Assembly: GCF_037976325.1 (NCBI RefSeq) | Contig: NZ_CP150265.1 | Location: forward strand, 2,537,501-2,601,500 | DNA: 64,000 nucleotides | Reading direction: 5' to 3' | Origin: Paenibacillus sp. FSL K6-3182 | GTDB taxonomy: Bacteria > Bacillota > Bacilli > Paenibacillales > Paenibacillaceae | In this document: positions 35,747-45,156 of the stretch, piece after piece | Layout: each line of letters opens with the position of its first letter | Numbering within the stretch: the first letter of the stretch is position 1 | Position numbers and translations under genes: made by a program | The notes under the pieces: model-generated | The model's input: the letters and a program-made list of their open reading frames with translations, nothing else | Told to the model about the DNA's origin: nothing | Databases searched by the model: none

Positions 35747-36469
35747 ATGGCAAAGGTAACGGTATGGAATGAAAATCGTCATGAGCAATTAAATCCGGTT
35801 GTAGCTGGAATTTATCCTCAAGGTATTCACGGAGCGATTGCAGCTTTTCTAACTGAAGCTGGCTACGATGCGGGAACGGCTACACTAGATGAGCCAGAGC
35901 ATGGATTAACGGATGAGGTATTAAACAATACAGATGTACTCATATGGTGGGGACATCTTGCGCATGGAGACGTAAAGGACGAAATCGTTCAAAAAGTACA
36001 ACAGCGCGTGCTGGACGGAATGGGCTTGATTGTTCTTCACTCCGGTCATTTCTCCAAAATCTTTAAAGCATTGATGGGTACAAGCTGTGACTTGAAATGG
36101 CGTGAAGCGGATGAGAAGGAACGCCTTTGGGTTGTAGCGCCAAGCCATCCGATTGCTGCAGGCCTTGGGGAGTATATCGAGCTGGAAAAAGAAGAAATGT
36201 ACGGCGAGCATTTTGATATTCCTGCTCCAGACGAGCTTATTTTTACAAGCTGGTTTGAAGGTGGAGAAGTGTTCCGCAGCGGCTGTACGTTTACACGTGG
36301 AAACGGCAAAGTATTTTACTTTAGACCGGGACATGAAACCTATCCGACGTACCATAACAAAGACATTCAACGCGTCATTACGAATGCCGTGAAATGGGCA
36401 CAGCCGGTAGACCGCAATCGCCCGGTTTATGGAAATGCACAGCCACTTGAAAAAATTTCAGTAAAATAA
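35747..36469 (+). CDS. ThuA-domain protein (trehalose utilisation type)
   Basis: A 240-residue ThuA-family protein with a class I glutamine amidotransferase-like fold. Conserved features are [11 protein letters not shown] at the start, [28 protein letters not shown] and [15 protein letters not shown]. ThuA proteins take part in the catabolism or 3-keto processing of disaccharides such as trehalose in rhizobia, but the reaction is unsettled. AAGGAGTG precedes the ATG. It is divergent from an AraC regulator and ends at a strong hairpin, so it is probably a single-gene unit responding to that regulator. Confidence 0.92.
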   Translation: MAKVTVWNENRHEQLNPVVAGIYPQGIHGAIAAFLTEAGYDAGTATLDEPEHGLTDEVLNNTDVLIWWGHLAHGDVKDEIVQKVQQRVLDGMGLIVLHSGHFSKIFKALMGTSCDLKWREADEKERLWVVAPSHPIAAGLGEYIELEKEEMYGEHFDIPAPDELIFTSWFEGGEVFRSGCTFTRGNGKVFYFRPGHETYPTYHNKDIQRVITNAVKWAQPVDRNRPVYGNAQPLEKISVK

Positions 36470-36489
36470 AGTTATAAAAAAAGTAATGT

Positions 36490-36521
36490 AACGCTTGGGA
36501 TTTGAATCCCAAGCGTTATTT
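36490..36521 (+). terminator. Terminator after ThuA gene
   Basis: AACGCTTGGGATT and AATCCCAAGCGTT form a perfect 13-bp stem with a TG loop. Confidence 0.88.
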
Positions 36522-36529
36522 TGTTTTGA

Positions 36530-37087
36530 GCACTATTTTGAAACGTTGCATAAAGTCAAAATAGAGCATTGGCAAATGGGGTATAATCCACCATACTAAA
36601 TGGAGTAATCGATCGGACTTGCCTGCCCGATTGCATAGATGAAATCGTTGTCGCACGAACAATACAATAAGCGTGCACTATATCTAAAGCCGGCTGCGTG
36701 CTTTGGGATATGGTGCTTTTTAATCCTATGACCGATTGTAAAGAAAGCAGCGTTAATCGTGTTGGCAAGCGGCAGTTTTGGCGAAAATAATGCAGGAAGT
36801 TGAAAACGGTTTATTGATCTTGCCAGCGCAACCGCCTAAGATAAATAAAACCAAACTCGCACGGCCTGCACATGAGAAGAGGGCATTGCTCCTGAAGAAG
36901 CTGCCATGCCTCGATACGGAAACGGTATCGGGGTTTCTTTGGTTTACATCACCCGGGAAATAATTACAGTGTGCTTTTGCAGAGAAAGTTAATGTGTTCG
37001 TTACATGGCTTTGAAACTAGGTAAAGGGCGGCTGTTCATAAACAAGAAAACGGCGCTAATCATAAGAGAAAAGGGTGAGGGCTAATG
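36530..37087. other. Non-coding stretch between ThuA and AraC-type regulator genes
   Basis: No convincing gene is seen. Short open frames on both strands lack ribosome binding sites and family features. A GC-rich hairpin at about 36909-36934 (CTCGATAC/GGTATCGGGG, then T-rich) looks like a terminator and may mark the end of a lost gene. The last part is the leader of the next regulator, with GGGTGAGGG just before its ATG. Confidence 0.5.
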
Positions 37088-39322
37088 ATGAGCAAATCGT
37101 GGTTTAATCGGCTGCTTCTTTCCTATATGCCGATATTTATTATCGTAGTTACCTTCACTTTTTTTGTGTTTTTTCAATTAATTAGTGAGCAGGGTCGGAA
37201 AGAAGCTATTAATGCTAACAGTATGTTGTCTTTGCAAGCGATGAGGTTAATCGACACGTCCTTGCGAGCGATAGATAACATGGTGATGAAGGAATCGATT
37301 AACAACAAGTCACTTATCGATTTTTTCAACAGCAACGAGAATGGTGACCCTTATATTAACATTAGCGCCGTCATGAAAATGAACGATATGATTTCTTATT
37401 ATCCACTCATTGATTCTGTCTATCTGGTTCGCTATGAAGATCAGGTTGTGCTAAGTAATGCGACGGGCGGACATATCGACACCTATCCAGACAAAGCTTT
37501 TATTGAGCAATATCGCAATACGATCTCTCAGAAATGGACGGATAAGCGGTCATTTAAGCAATTTACGTTATTGGAGAGCAAAGATGTTGTCAGCCTCGTG
37601 AGAGGTGCTCCATTCATGACGGGTGAAAAAGGTATGATCGTTGTGAATGTCGCAACGGATTCTTTGGAGCGTTTAGTTCATGAACTTTACAATTCGGAAG
37701 TCAGCTTCATTCGCATCAAAGACGGAGCGGGCAATGAATTGCTTAATGAGGCAGAACCTGTAGATTCTATGCGCGTTTATGCAAATTATAAATCGAGTTA
37801 TTCGAATTGGTCTTATATAAGCGGTTTTGTGCAAGGTACGTTTATTCAAACGGTATCGTTGCTCTATAATGTATGGTTTGTGATCGGGCTCCTGATGATC
37901 TTTGCAGGTCTCGTATGGATGATTTATATATCAAGGCGAAATGCGAAGCCGGTAGAGCAGATTGTGTCACGCTTTAGTGGATATAAATTAGCACTGGCGG
38001 AAAGTGGTAAAAACACCGGATCTGGCAGGATTAACGAGTTTGTCTTTATCGAATCCGCTCTTGATAATTTAACGGAGCAGGCAAAGCAATATCAGCAGCA
38101 ATATAAGGAAGATCTTCATTTACGGACACGTAATCTATTCCATCAGCTTATTGAAGCTGGAGCGGAGCTGACGCCTCTGGAATGGCAGCGCGAAGCGCAG
38201 CGGCTGCAGCTTCCCGCGCCTGCGGATCGCCATACGCTTATTGTCATGGAACTGGATAAGTACGGAGAGTTTTGCAGCAGTTATTCGCGAAACGATCAAA
38301 ATTTGTTGAAATTCGCTCTGCGAAGCATTACTTATGAGCAATCGTCACGCTTCGGATACGCGTGCTGGGCAGAATGGACAGCCTCTTCTCGTCTCAGTGT
38401 TATTTTATTTGAGAGCGGGAATGCTCCTGCTGCAATGTTAGTTCAGCTTTGTGACAGCATTCGGGCTTGGATTGAACAAAATATGAAGTTCACGATTAGT
38501 ATAGGAATCGGTGATCCAGCCTTGCAGCATTCTGAAATCGCAAAGTCGTTTCAACAGGCTTTGGAAGCACTTAATTACAAAATGGTGCTTGGCGAAAATC
38601 GCCTTATTACACGCGAGGATATGATGAGTCAAGGCCAAGTTGAAGTATACGCTTATCTTGGAATGATTAGATCTGCTGTTTATGCCTTCCGCAAATCAGA
38701 AGCGAGTTGGAGAGCAGAATTAGACGATTTGTTCAGCCAGATGAAGCAAGGCTTGCTCACTAAGGACGAGATTATGAATGTTATTAATTACTTGCTCTAT
38801 AGTTTGGGACGCGAGCTGTCAGGTCTCGGCAAGGAATTTAATCTTGTATGGGAAAGCGAAGCACTGCCGGTTCTAACGGGGAAATTGGATAACTGCCATT
38901 CTCTGGAAAATATGCACGAGGCGATCATCGGTAAAATGACCGAGCTTGAGCATACGTTTGCAGATATGCGTTACAGCGGTCAGCATGCCGGCATTATTCA
39001 GGAAATGCGGAGAGTTATTGAAGAGGAATATGTAAATCCGAATATGTCGCTTGAATATTTAAGCGAGAAATATGATATGAATGCCAAATATGTGAGCAAG
39101 CTGTTCAAAGAAACAACAGGCCAGAAGTTCATTGATTTCTTAATTGATATTCGGCTGAATGAAGCGAAGCGGCTATTGAAAGAGACACGGAGGACGGTTC
39201 AGGATATTGCAGAAGAGGTTGGTTACACAAGTGCGATTTCGTTTACGAGAGTGTTCAAGAAAGTGGTTGGATGCTCGCCAGGCGAATACCGTTCAGAGAC
39301 GCTGAAGCAGCAAAATGGCTGA
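37088..39322 (+). CDS. Membrane-bound AraC-type transcriptional regulator
   Basis: A 744-residue one-protein sensor-regulator. A first membrane helix spans residues ~10-32, an extracellular sensing domain of about 225 residues follows (YYPLIDSVYLVRYEDQVVLS is typical of this group), and a second helix spans ~258-283. The cytoplasmic part has a long linker and ends in an AraC double helix-turn-helix (NAKYVSKLFKETTGQKFIDF, then TSAISFTRVFKKVVGCSPGE). The second of two adjacent ATGs is favoured by spacing from GAGGG. It sits upstream of an LplB/YtcP-type importer, which it probably controls in response to an external sugar. Confidence 0.92.
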   Translation: MSKSWFNRLLLSYMPIFIIVVTFTFFVFFQLISEQGRKEAINANSMLSLQAMRLIDTSLRAIDNMVMKESINNKSLIDFFNSNENGDPYINISAVMKMNDMISYYPLIDSVYLVRYEDQVVLSNATGGHIDTYPDKAFIEQYRNTISQKWTDKRSFKQFTLLESKDVVSLVRGAPFMTGEKGMIVVNVATDSLERLVHELYNSEVSFIRIKDGAGNELLNEAEPVDSMRVYANYKSSYSNWSYISGFVQGTFIQTVSLLYNVWFVIGLLMIFAGLVWMIYISRRNAKPVEQIVSRFSGYKLALAESGKNTGSGRINEFVFIESALDNLTEQAKQYQQQYKEDLHLRTRNLFHQLIEAGAELTPLEWQREAQRLQLPAPADRHTLIVMELDKYGEFCSSYSRNDQNLLKFALRSITYEQSSRFGYACWAEWTASSRLSVILFESGNAPAAMLVQLCDSIRAWIEQNMKFTISIGIGDPALQHSEIAKSFQQALEALNYKMVLGENRLITREDMMSQGQVEVYAYLGMIRSAVYAFRKSEASWRAELDDLFSQMKQGLLTKDEIMNVINYLLYSLGRELSGLGKEFNLVWESEALPVLTGKLDNCHSLENMHEAIIGKMTELEHTFADMRYSGQHAGIIQEMRRVIEEEYVNPNMSLEYLSEKYDMNAKYVSKLFKETTGQKFIDFLIDIRLNEAKRLLKETRRTVQDIAEEVGYTSAISFTRVFKKVVGCSPGEYRSETLKQQNG

Positions 39323-39396
39323 ATATACATGGAGTTGAAAATCGTTAAGCGCAAGAATTATGTTAGTTCTTTTATCGAAAAATGGATGCTATAGGG

Positions 39397-39432
39397 ACGG
39401 CAGCACCGATAGTATAAGGTGCTGCCGTTTCT
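39397..39432 (+). terminator. Terminator after membrane AraC regulator
   Basis: Perfect ACGGCAGCACC/GGTGCTGCCGT stem with a ten-base loop and T-rich tail. Confidence 0.92.
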
Positions 39433-39478
39433 TATGGAGCAGCGATGCGAAAAAGGTTAAGCGAGCAATTAATGTATC

Positions 39479-39506
39479 TTGTTGCATGGTGAGGGAAGCT
39501 TATAAA
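39479..39506 (+). promoter_or_regulatory. Candidate promoter of second sugar ABC operon
   Basis: TTGTTG, a 16-base spacer and TATAAA, 52 bases before the first permease. A weak cre-like TGAAAGCGCAACCA (two mismatches) lies at 39516-39529. Confidence 0.45.
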
Positions 39507-39558
39507 ATGATCACATGAAAGCGCAACCAAAAATGAGAATGTTAAAGGAGGCTAGCCC

Positions 39559-40524
39559 TTGTCCAAACTTAATCATGAATGGCATTCCGTTCCGCAGGCC
39601 TTTGCACACCCAGCAAGAAGGTATGGGCCTCTACGCAAAATGGCTCGCCACTGGCAATTGTATTTCGTCATTTTATTGCCGATTGCTTATCTCATCATAT
39701 TCAAATATGTCCCCATGGCGGGCATCGTGATCGCGTTCAAAGATTACAACGTCATTAAGGGCATCTTTGGAAGCGAGTGGATCGGGCTAAAATATTTCAA
39801 GCAGTTTTTCGAATCTCCAAATTTTTGGCTCTATATGAAAAATACGCTTGGCATTAGCTTCTATGGCTTGTTAGTCGGCTTTCCAGCCCCAATCATCCTT
39901 GCGCTTGCGCTTAATGAAGTGCGCAATGGACTATTCAAGAAAAGTGTACAGCTGGTTTCTTATGCACCTTACTTTATATCAACGGTCATTATGGTATCGA
40001 TCTTAATTGTCAACTTGACCCCAAACGTGGGGATCGTCAGCAAATTGTTCCAAATGCTTGGCGTGGAAAACACAAACTTTATGGGTATTCCTTCATTATT
40101 CAAATCCATCTATGTCTGGTCGGATGTGTGGCAGCATACCGGTTACGGGGCCATTATCTATATTGCGGCATTAGCTGGCGTCAATCCTGAGCTGTATGAA
40201 GCGGCAAGGGTTGATGGGGCATCGAGAATACAAAAAATTATTAATGTCGATATCCCTAGTTTGATTCCGGTATCTGTCATTCTTCTTATTCTTAATTTAG
40301 GCAATCTGATGAAGCTAGGTTTTGAGAAAATTTATTTGATGCAAAATCCGCTTAACCTAGCGACCTCAGAAGTCATTTCTACTTATGTGTATAAAGTGGG
40401 CTTGCTGGGTTCGAGCTTCAGCTTCTCAGCAGCGATCGGAGTTTTCAACTCCGTTATTAATTTAACATTGCTGATTGTCGTCAACTATATCGCTAGAAAA
40501 ATTTCAAATAATAGTCTGTGGTAA
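39559..40524 (+). CDS. ABC transporter permease (LplB type)
   Basis: A 321-residue permease with six predicted membrane spans. It has the LplB-type start LYFVILLPIAYLIIFKYVPM and an EAA loop (ELYEAARVDGASRIQKI). It starts with TTG, supported by AAAGGAGG seven bases upstream. It belongs to the group of importers for complex plant or host polysaccharide fragments that work with large lipoproteins. The second permease and the binding lipoprotein follow in one operon; no ATPase is encoded here. Confidence 0.94.
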   Translation: MSKLNHEWHSVPQAFAHPARRYGPLRKMARHWQLYFVILLPIAYLIIFKYVPMAGIVIAFKDYNVIKGIFGSEWIGLKYFKQFFESPNFWLYMKNTLGISFYGLLVGFPAPIILALALNEVRNGLFKKSVQLVSYAPYFISTVIMVSILIVNLTPNVGIVSKLFQMLGVENTNFMGIPSLFKSIYVWSDVWQHTGYGAIIYIAALAGVNPELYEAARVDGASRIQKIINVDIPSLIPVSVILLILNLGNLMKLGFEKIYLMQNPLNLATSEVISTYVYKVGLLGSSFSFSAAIGVFNSVINLTLLIVVNYIARKISNNSLW

Positions 40525-40545
40525 TTGAGGCAGAAGGGAGACTTT

Positions 40546-41445
40546 ATGAAAAAAAACGTTACCATTCGAGAATCAAACGGAGATCGTTTATTCATGGCAT
40601 TCATTTATGCTTTTCTGACTGTGGTTCTATTAGTGGTGCTTCTGCCGCTTCTCTATATTTTAAGCTCTTCTTTTAGTTCGCCGCAGGCTGTCGTCTCCGG
40701 CAAGGTATGGCTGTTCCCGGTCCATTTCACGCTCGATGGCTACAAGGCGGTATTCAACAATCCGCAGATCGGCACTGGATTTATGAATTCATTGTTCTAT
40801 ACGGTAGTCGGAACGATCATTAATGTTATTCTGACGGTCATGCTTGCTTATCCGTTAGCGAGGAAAACGTTTTATGGAAGAAATTTTTACATGGTTCTTC
40901 TTGTTATCACGATGATGTTTGAGGGCGGGTTGATTCCGTATTATTTGGTTGTCAAACAATTGCATCTGCTGGATACAAGATGGGCTATGATTTTGCCGGG
41001 AGCTCTTGCCGTATTCCAAGTCATCATAGCACGAACCTTCTTCCAGACCAGTATTCCTGAGGAGCTGTCCGAGGCGGCGGACCTCGATGGCTGCAGCGAC
41101 ATTCGGTTTATTTTCAGCATCGTACTGCCGCTCTCGAAGCCTATCTTGGCCGTTATGATGCTGATGTATGCAGTAGGACATTGGAATGCATATTTCGATG
41201 CACTCATTTTTCTGCGATCCCAGGAATTGTTTCCCTTGCAAATCGTATTGCGTAATATTCTAATTCTAAATACGGTGGACGCGTCGATGATTTCCAATGC
41301 GAATCAGATGCTTGCTCAGCAGGGACTAAAGGATTTATTGAAATATTCATTGATTGTTGTTGCTAGCGGACCTGTACTCATCATCTATCCTTTTGTTCAG
41401 AAATATTTTGTGAAAGGCGTCATGATTGGTTCCTTGAAGGGATGA
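40546..41445 (+). CDS. ABC transporter permease (YtcP type)
   Basis: The second permease of the LplB/YtcP pair, 299 residues with six spans. The EAA loop is ELSEAADLDGCSDIRFIF and the C-terminus ends with the typical YPFVQKYFVKGVMIGSLKG. The ATG at 40546 is selected because AAGGGAG lies upstream at good spacing; a TTG 21 bases earlier directly follows the previous stop and lacks a site. It forms the membrane channel with the LplB-type subunit. Confidence 0.94.
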   Translation: MKKNVTIRESNGDRLFMAFIYAFLTVVLLVVLLPLLYILSSSFSSPQAVVSGKVWLFPVHFTLDGYKAVFNNPQIGTGFMNSLFYTVVGTIINVILTVMLAYPLARKTFYGRNFYMVLLVITMMFEGGLIPYYLVVKQLHLLDTRWAMILPGALAVFQVIIARTFFQTSIPEELSEAADLDGCSDIRFIFSIVLPLSKPILAVMMLMYAVGHWNAYFDALIFLRSQELFPLQIVLRNILILNTVDASMISNANQMLAQQGLKDLLKYSLIVVASGPVLIIYPFVQKYFVKGVMIGSLKG

Positions 41446-41566
41446 GTAAGAGGAATTCTTTTGGAGGGGGGATGGGTTGCCTTTGGGGCCGAGGCAATCA
41501 TTCAGTTACGAACGTTACAGCATGCTGCAAGGAGTGACTAGGATATCACAAGGAGGAGTCGGTTTT

Positions 41567-43276
41567 ATGAGAAAAGGATGGAAAAAATCCAGTGCAATCT
41601 TAATGTGTGTCGTACTTAGCTGTGTTGTTATTCTAGCTGCTTGCAGCAAGGATACGGGGAAATCCGGCAATGGAAAAACAGAGGAAACAGGGCAAAAAGA
41701 AACAAATGCTGTGCAAGAGGATCTTTTTACAGCTGTAGGTACGTATCCCATTGTGAATAAGCAGATGACGCTTAAGATGTTTGCTCCTCAGCTTCCTACG
41801 ATCGAGAACATGGAGACGAATACGTACACGAAGTTTTTGGAAGAAAAAACGAACATTAAGATTGCATGGGATCTCGTCCCAAGTAATGCGCTTGAGGACC
41901 GCAAACAGCTGATGCTCGCGAGCGGTGATTATCCGGAAGTCATTTTGCAAGCTAATCTGACAAGAGAAGAGCAAATGAAGTATGGGAAGCAAGGCGTATT
42001 CCTTCCTTTAAATGAATTAATCGATAAGTACGCTCCTAATATAAAAAAAGCTCTAGCAGATATTCCATATATGAAGTCGTCTATTACAGCTCCAGATGGA
42101 AACATCTATGCGCTGCCGCAAATTAATGAATGCTACCACTGCGACAATGCTTTGAAGCTTTGGATCAATAAGGCATGGCTTGACAAGCTTGGACTCCAGC
42201 TGCCTACAACAACGGAGGAATTCTATCAGGTCATGAAGGCATTTAAGGAACAAGATCCGAACGGAAACGGAAAGAATGATGAGCTTCCGCTTACAGGGTC
42301 CGATGAAATGTGGGCTGGCAACGTGTCCGCTTTCTTGATGAATGCGTTTATAGTAGATGATTATACCGAGAAAAATGCCGGTACCTTCTTATCAGTTAAA
42401 GATAGCAAAGTCGACTTTGTTGCTAACAAGGATGAATGGAAGCAAGGGCTTGAATATTTGAACAAGCTGTACAAGGAAGGGTTGATTGACCCGGCAGCCT
42501 TCACGCAAAATGCGGATGCGATTCAACAGCTGGCGAACCGCGAGCCGGATAACATTATGGGAGCTGTAACAACCGCGCTTATAAGCTATGGCTATAATAT
42601 GTCGGAAACACAGCCTAGGCACAAGGATTATGTGACGCTGCCTCCGCTGAAAGGACCAAGTGGCGTACAGCAGACACTTAACTTCGCGGGCATTAGCAAA
42701 TCGCAATTTGCAATTACGAATAAGGCGACCGCAGATCAACAGATCGCTGCGATCAGACTAGCCGATTATTTGTACACGGAGGAAGCGATTGTGCTGCAAG
42801 AGAATGGCCCTGAAGGTCAAGGCTGGCGCAAGGCAGAGGACGGCGAATTAGATATTGATGGCAAGCAGGCTAAGTATGCTTATATTCAACGGGAGAGCAA
42901 GCAAACGCATAACGATGGCTGGGAGCAAATTGGGCCTTCACTTCGTACCTATGCATACCGTTCCTCTTGGATGGCTATTCAGGACCCGCTAGCAGATGGT
43001 GGATATGGGACACGTTTGAATACGGAATCGAAAAAATATGAGTCATTCCATTCCAAAGAAATGTATCCAAACGGCGTATTCATTGCGCAAGATGATGCGG
43101 AAATCGCTGCTCAGCTCAAAACAACGATTATTGATTATACAAAATCCAATATGGCACAGTTTATTACGGGCTCCAAAGACATTAGCAAGGAATGGGATGC
43201 TTATGTGAAAGGTTTTGACGGCTTGCAGCTTGGCAAATACATTGAAATTTATCAAAAAGCATTAGGCAATTCTTAA
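41567..43276 (+). CDS. Sugar-binding lipoprotein (LipO type)
   Basis: A 569-residue extracellular solute-binding protein, longer than CUT1 binding proteins, as is usual for LplB/YtcP systems. The signal sequence starts MRKGWKKSSAIL and has a lipobox LAAC around residue 25, followed by a Gly/Lys/Glu-rich linker. The mature part contains EEKTNIKIAWDLVP and the DPNGNGKNDELPLTG calcium-loop-like segment common in this family. The ATG at 41567 follows AAGGAGGAG; an in-frame start 90 bases earlier lacks a signal-peptide layout. Confidence 0.93.
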   Translation: MRKGWKKSSAILMCVVLSCVVILAACSKDTGKSGNGKTEETGQKETNAVQEDLFTAVGTYPIVNKQMTLKMFAPQLPTIENMETNTYTKFLEEKTNIKIAWDLVPSNALEDRKQLMLASGDYPEVILQANLTREEQMKYGKQGVFLPLNELIDKYAPNIKKALADIPYMKSSITAPDGNIYALPQINECYHCDNALKLWINKAWLDKLGLQLPTTTEEFYQVMKAFKEQDPNGNGKNDELPLTGSDEMWAGNVSAFLMNAFIVDDYTEKNAGTFLSVKDSKVDFVANKDEWKQGLEYLNKLYKEGLIDPAAFTQNADAIQQLANREPDNIMGAVTTALISYGYNMSETQPRHKDYVTLPPLKGPSGVQQTLNFAGISKSQFAITNKATADQQIAAIRLADYLYTEEAIVLQENGPEGQGWRKAEDGELDIDGKQAKYAYIQRESKQTHNDGWEQIGPSLRTYAYRSSWMAIQDPLADGGYGTRLNTESKKYESFHSKEMYPNGVFIAQDDAEIAAQLKTTIIDYTKSNMAQFITGSKDISKEWDAYVKGFDGLQLGKYIEIYQKALGNS

Positions 43277-43303
43277 TAACCGATTGGAGGAGGCATTGCA
43301 GCG

Positions 43304-44722
43304 ATGAGCGAGCTAACCAGCGATAACGTGCTAGAAGAAACAGAAGAGCAAGAGCTGCATGAAGGTGTGCATAATTTTAGCAGCGAGCGTGATTGGATAC
43401 GACCTGATAATCCAGTTACGCTTGAGCGACTGGAATGGTTTAAGGATCAGAAGCTCGCACTTATGATGCACTGGGGACCTTATTCCCAGCTAGGAGTTGT
43501 AGAGTCTTGGGCGCTAAGCGACGAGGATCAGGATTGGTCGCGCGAAGGCATTGACTGGGAGAAGGATGGCGAAGCATTCAAACAGCAATATTTTGATTTA
43601 AATAAGACGTTTAATCCGATTCGCTTTCAGCCAGACGTATGGGCAGATCTAGCGGAGGAGGGAGGTTTCAAATACCTCATTTTTACGACGAAGCATCATG
43701 ACGGATATTGCATGTGGGACACAAAAACGACGAATTATCGCATCACTGATGAACAGACACCGTTTCATACGCATAAATATGCCGATATTTGCCGCCATGT
43801 ATTTGATGCGTTCCGCGCGAAAGGATTGTCTATCGCGGCTTATTTCTCGAAAGCAGATTGGCATACGCCTTATTACTGGGCTCCGGATATGGAACGCAGC
43901 CTTACCAATACGCGGCGTGGACCTACTTACGACCCGCAGGAGCATCCAGAGCTGTGGAACAAGTTTGTCGCGTTTACCCACGAGCAGATTACGGAGTTAT
44001 TGACGCAGTATGGCCGAATAGATGTGCTATGGCTTGATGCCGGCTGGGTAAAGCCGCTGCGGAGCGGCCAGGACATTCGCCTTGGCGAGATTGTGGAGAA
44101 AGCAAGGGAGCAGCAGCCATGGCTGCTCTCGGCAGATCGCACAGTAGGCGGACCGTATGAAAACTATGTTACCCCTGAGCAGACCATTCCCACCGAGGCG
44201 ATGAACATCCCTTGGGAGAGCTGCATTACGATGGGGACGTCCTTCTCTTTCCGATATGAAGATAAATATAAACCGACGCGCCAAATCGTGAAGATTTTGC
44301 TTGAGGTTGTAGCTAAGGGCGGCAATCTCGCGTTAAATGTGGCTCCGCAGCCTGATGGCAGGCTTCCCGAAGGAGCTATCCAGCGCATGAAGGAGCTTGG
44401 CGCTTGGCTGAAGGTGAACGGCGAAGCGATTTATGGTACTCGCATTTGCGCGCCTTACTATACAGGCAGTCAAGCGTTCACGCAAAAAGGAGATTATGTT
44501 TATTGTGCCAACCACTATCCATCAGCTGATACAGTAGTTTCAGAGACGGTCTTTATTCCTTATGAAGGCTTGCTGGAGTCGATTGAGCTGCTCGGAATGG
44601 AAGGAAAGCTGAACTGGACACAGGATAATGAAGGGATTTCCGTGCAGCTGCCTGAAGCTGCTGTTAAGGGACCTGCACCAATAGCACATGTGTTTCGGAT
44701 GTTGAGGAAAATTAAAGAATGA
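43304..44722 (+). CDS. Alpha-L-fucosidase-like glycoside hydrolase (GH29), second copy
   Basis: A 472-residue GH29-like enzyme, only distantly similar to the GH29 at 4.3-5.6 kb. Hallmarks are LALMMHWGPYSQLGVVESW, FTTKHHDGYCMWDT and RIDVLWLDAGW, the last holding the expected nucleophile Asp. A C-terminal beta-rich segment of ~90 residues follows. There is no signal peptide. It is the last gene of the second sugar ABC operon, 27 bases after the lipoprotein, with GGAGGAGGC before its ATG, so it should act on sugars brought in by that importer. Confidence 0.88.
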   Translation: MSELTSDNVLEETEEQELHEGVHNFSSERDWIRPDNPVTLERLEWFKDQKLALMMHWGPYSQLGVVESWALSDEDQDWSREGIDWEKDGEAFKQQYFDLNKTFNPIRFQPDVWADLAEEGGFKYLIFTTKHHDGYCMWDTKTTNYRITDEQTPFHTHKYADICRHVFDAFRAKGLSIAAYFSKADWHTPYYWAPDMERSLTNTRRGPTYDPQEHPELWNKFVAFTHEQITELLTQYGRIDVLWLDAGWVKPLRSGQDIRLGEIVEKAREQQPWLLSADRTVGGPYENYVTPEQTIPTEAMNIPWESCITMGTSFSFRYEDKYKPTRQIVKILLEVVAKGGNLALNVAPQPDGRLPEGAIQRMKELGAWLKVNGEAIYGTRICAPYYTGSQAFTQKGDYVYCANHYPSADTVVSETVFIPYEGLLESIELLGMEGKLNWTQDNEGISVQLPEAAVKGPAPIAHVFRMLRKIKE

Positions 44723-44738
44723 TTCAAGCTGTGAAAAT

Positions 44739-44791
44739 AACAAAAAGAGAAGCAAGCTGCTGAAGGCAGCATGCTTCTCTTTTTGTTATTT
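44739..44791. terminator. Bidirectional terminator between GH29 and gerQ-like gene
   Basis: A stem of about 20 base pairs (AACAAAAAGAGAAGC pairing with GCTTCTCTTTTTGTT, continued by GCTGC/GCAGC) flanked by T runs on both strands. Its right arm overlaps the last codon of the minus-strand gene. Confidence 0.92.
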
Positions 44792-45064
44792 TTCTTTTTT
44801 TCTAATTTTTGTACTTATGGGAACATCAAATGTTACATAATCAACATTTCTAGTCAGCAGTAAATAGCGCATACCAGTAGCCGGATCACTAATAACAACG
44901 GAATCCAATCCAGCTGATTCAATGATTCCTTTAAATATTTTGGCATTCCATTCACGGTTGTTCTCGTAAGTCATATAGAAGGTAGCCGTTTTACCGCGAT
45001 TTGATCGCAAAACTTGAACAAAAGCTGATTTTGAAGCATGGTTCTTTACTTGTTTCCTCATCAT
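44786..45064 (-). CDS. GerQ-like spore coat protein
   Basis: A 92-residue protein whose core (NRGKTATFYMTYENNREWN, then FKGIIESAGLDSVVISD and TGMRYLLL) closely follows the conserved domain of GerQ. In Bacillus subtilis GerQ is an inner-coat protein that is cross-linked by transglutaminase and is needed to place the cortex hydrolase CwlJ. This copy lacks the long Gln/Pro-rich N-terminal region of Bacillus GerQ, replaced here by about 20 Lys/Ser-rich residues. A SleB/CwlJ-like hydrolase gene lies 1.3 kb away, beyond a Mur-ligase-like gene. Expression is expected in the mother cell, late in sporulation. Confidence 0.82.
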   Translation of the reverse strand: MMRKQVKNHASKSAFVQVLRSNRGKTATFYMTYENNREWNAKIFKGIIESAGLDSVVISDPATGMRYLLLTRNVDYVTFDVPISTKIRKKEK

Positions 45065-45156
45065 TGAATCTTCCTCTCAGCATATGGTTTCTATCATAAT
45101 ATGAGAGAGTTTTGTTTCGTTCTTGGACTAGTTGTTCATATTTCCGAAGCCTGCAA

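Noticed and set aside
36556..36963. Short open frames (minus strand 36556-36768 and plus strand 36778-36963) as genes
   Set aside because: No ribosome binding sites, no coupling with neighbours and no family features.
37085..39322. Histidine kinase function of the 744-residue sensor protein
   Set aside because: Despite the two-helix sensor layout, there is no HisKA or ATPase domain; the C-terminus is an AraC DNA-binding domain.
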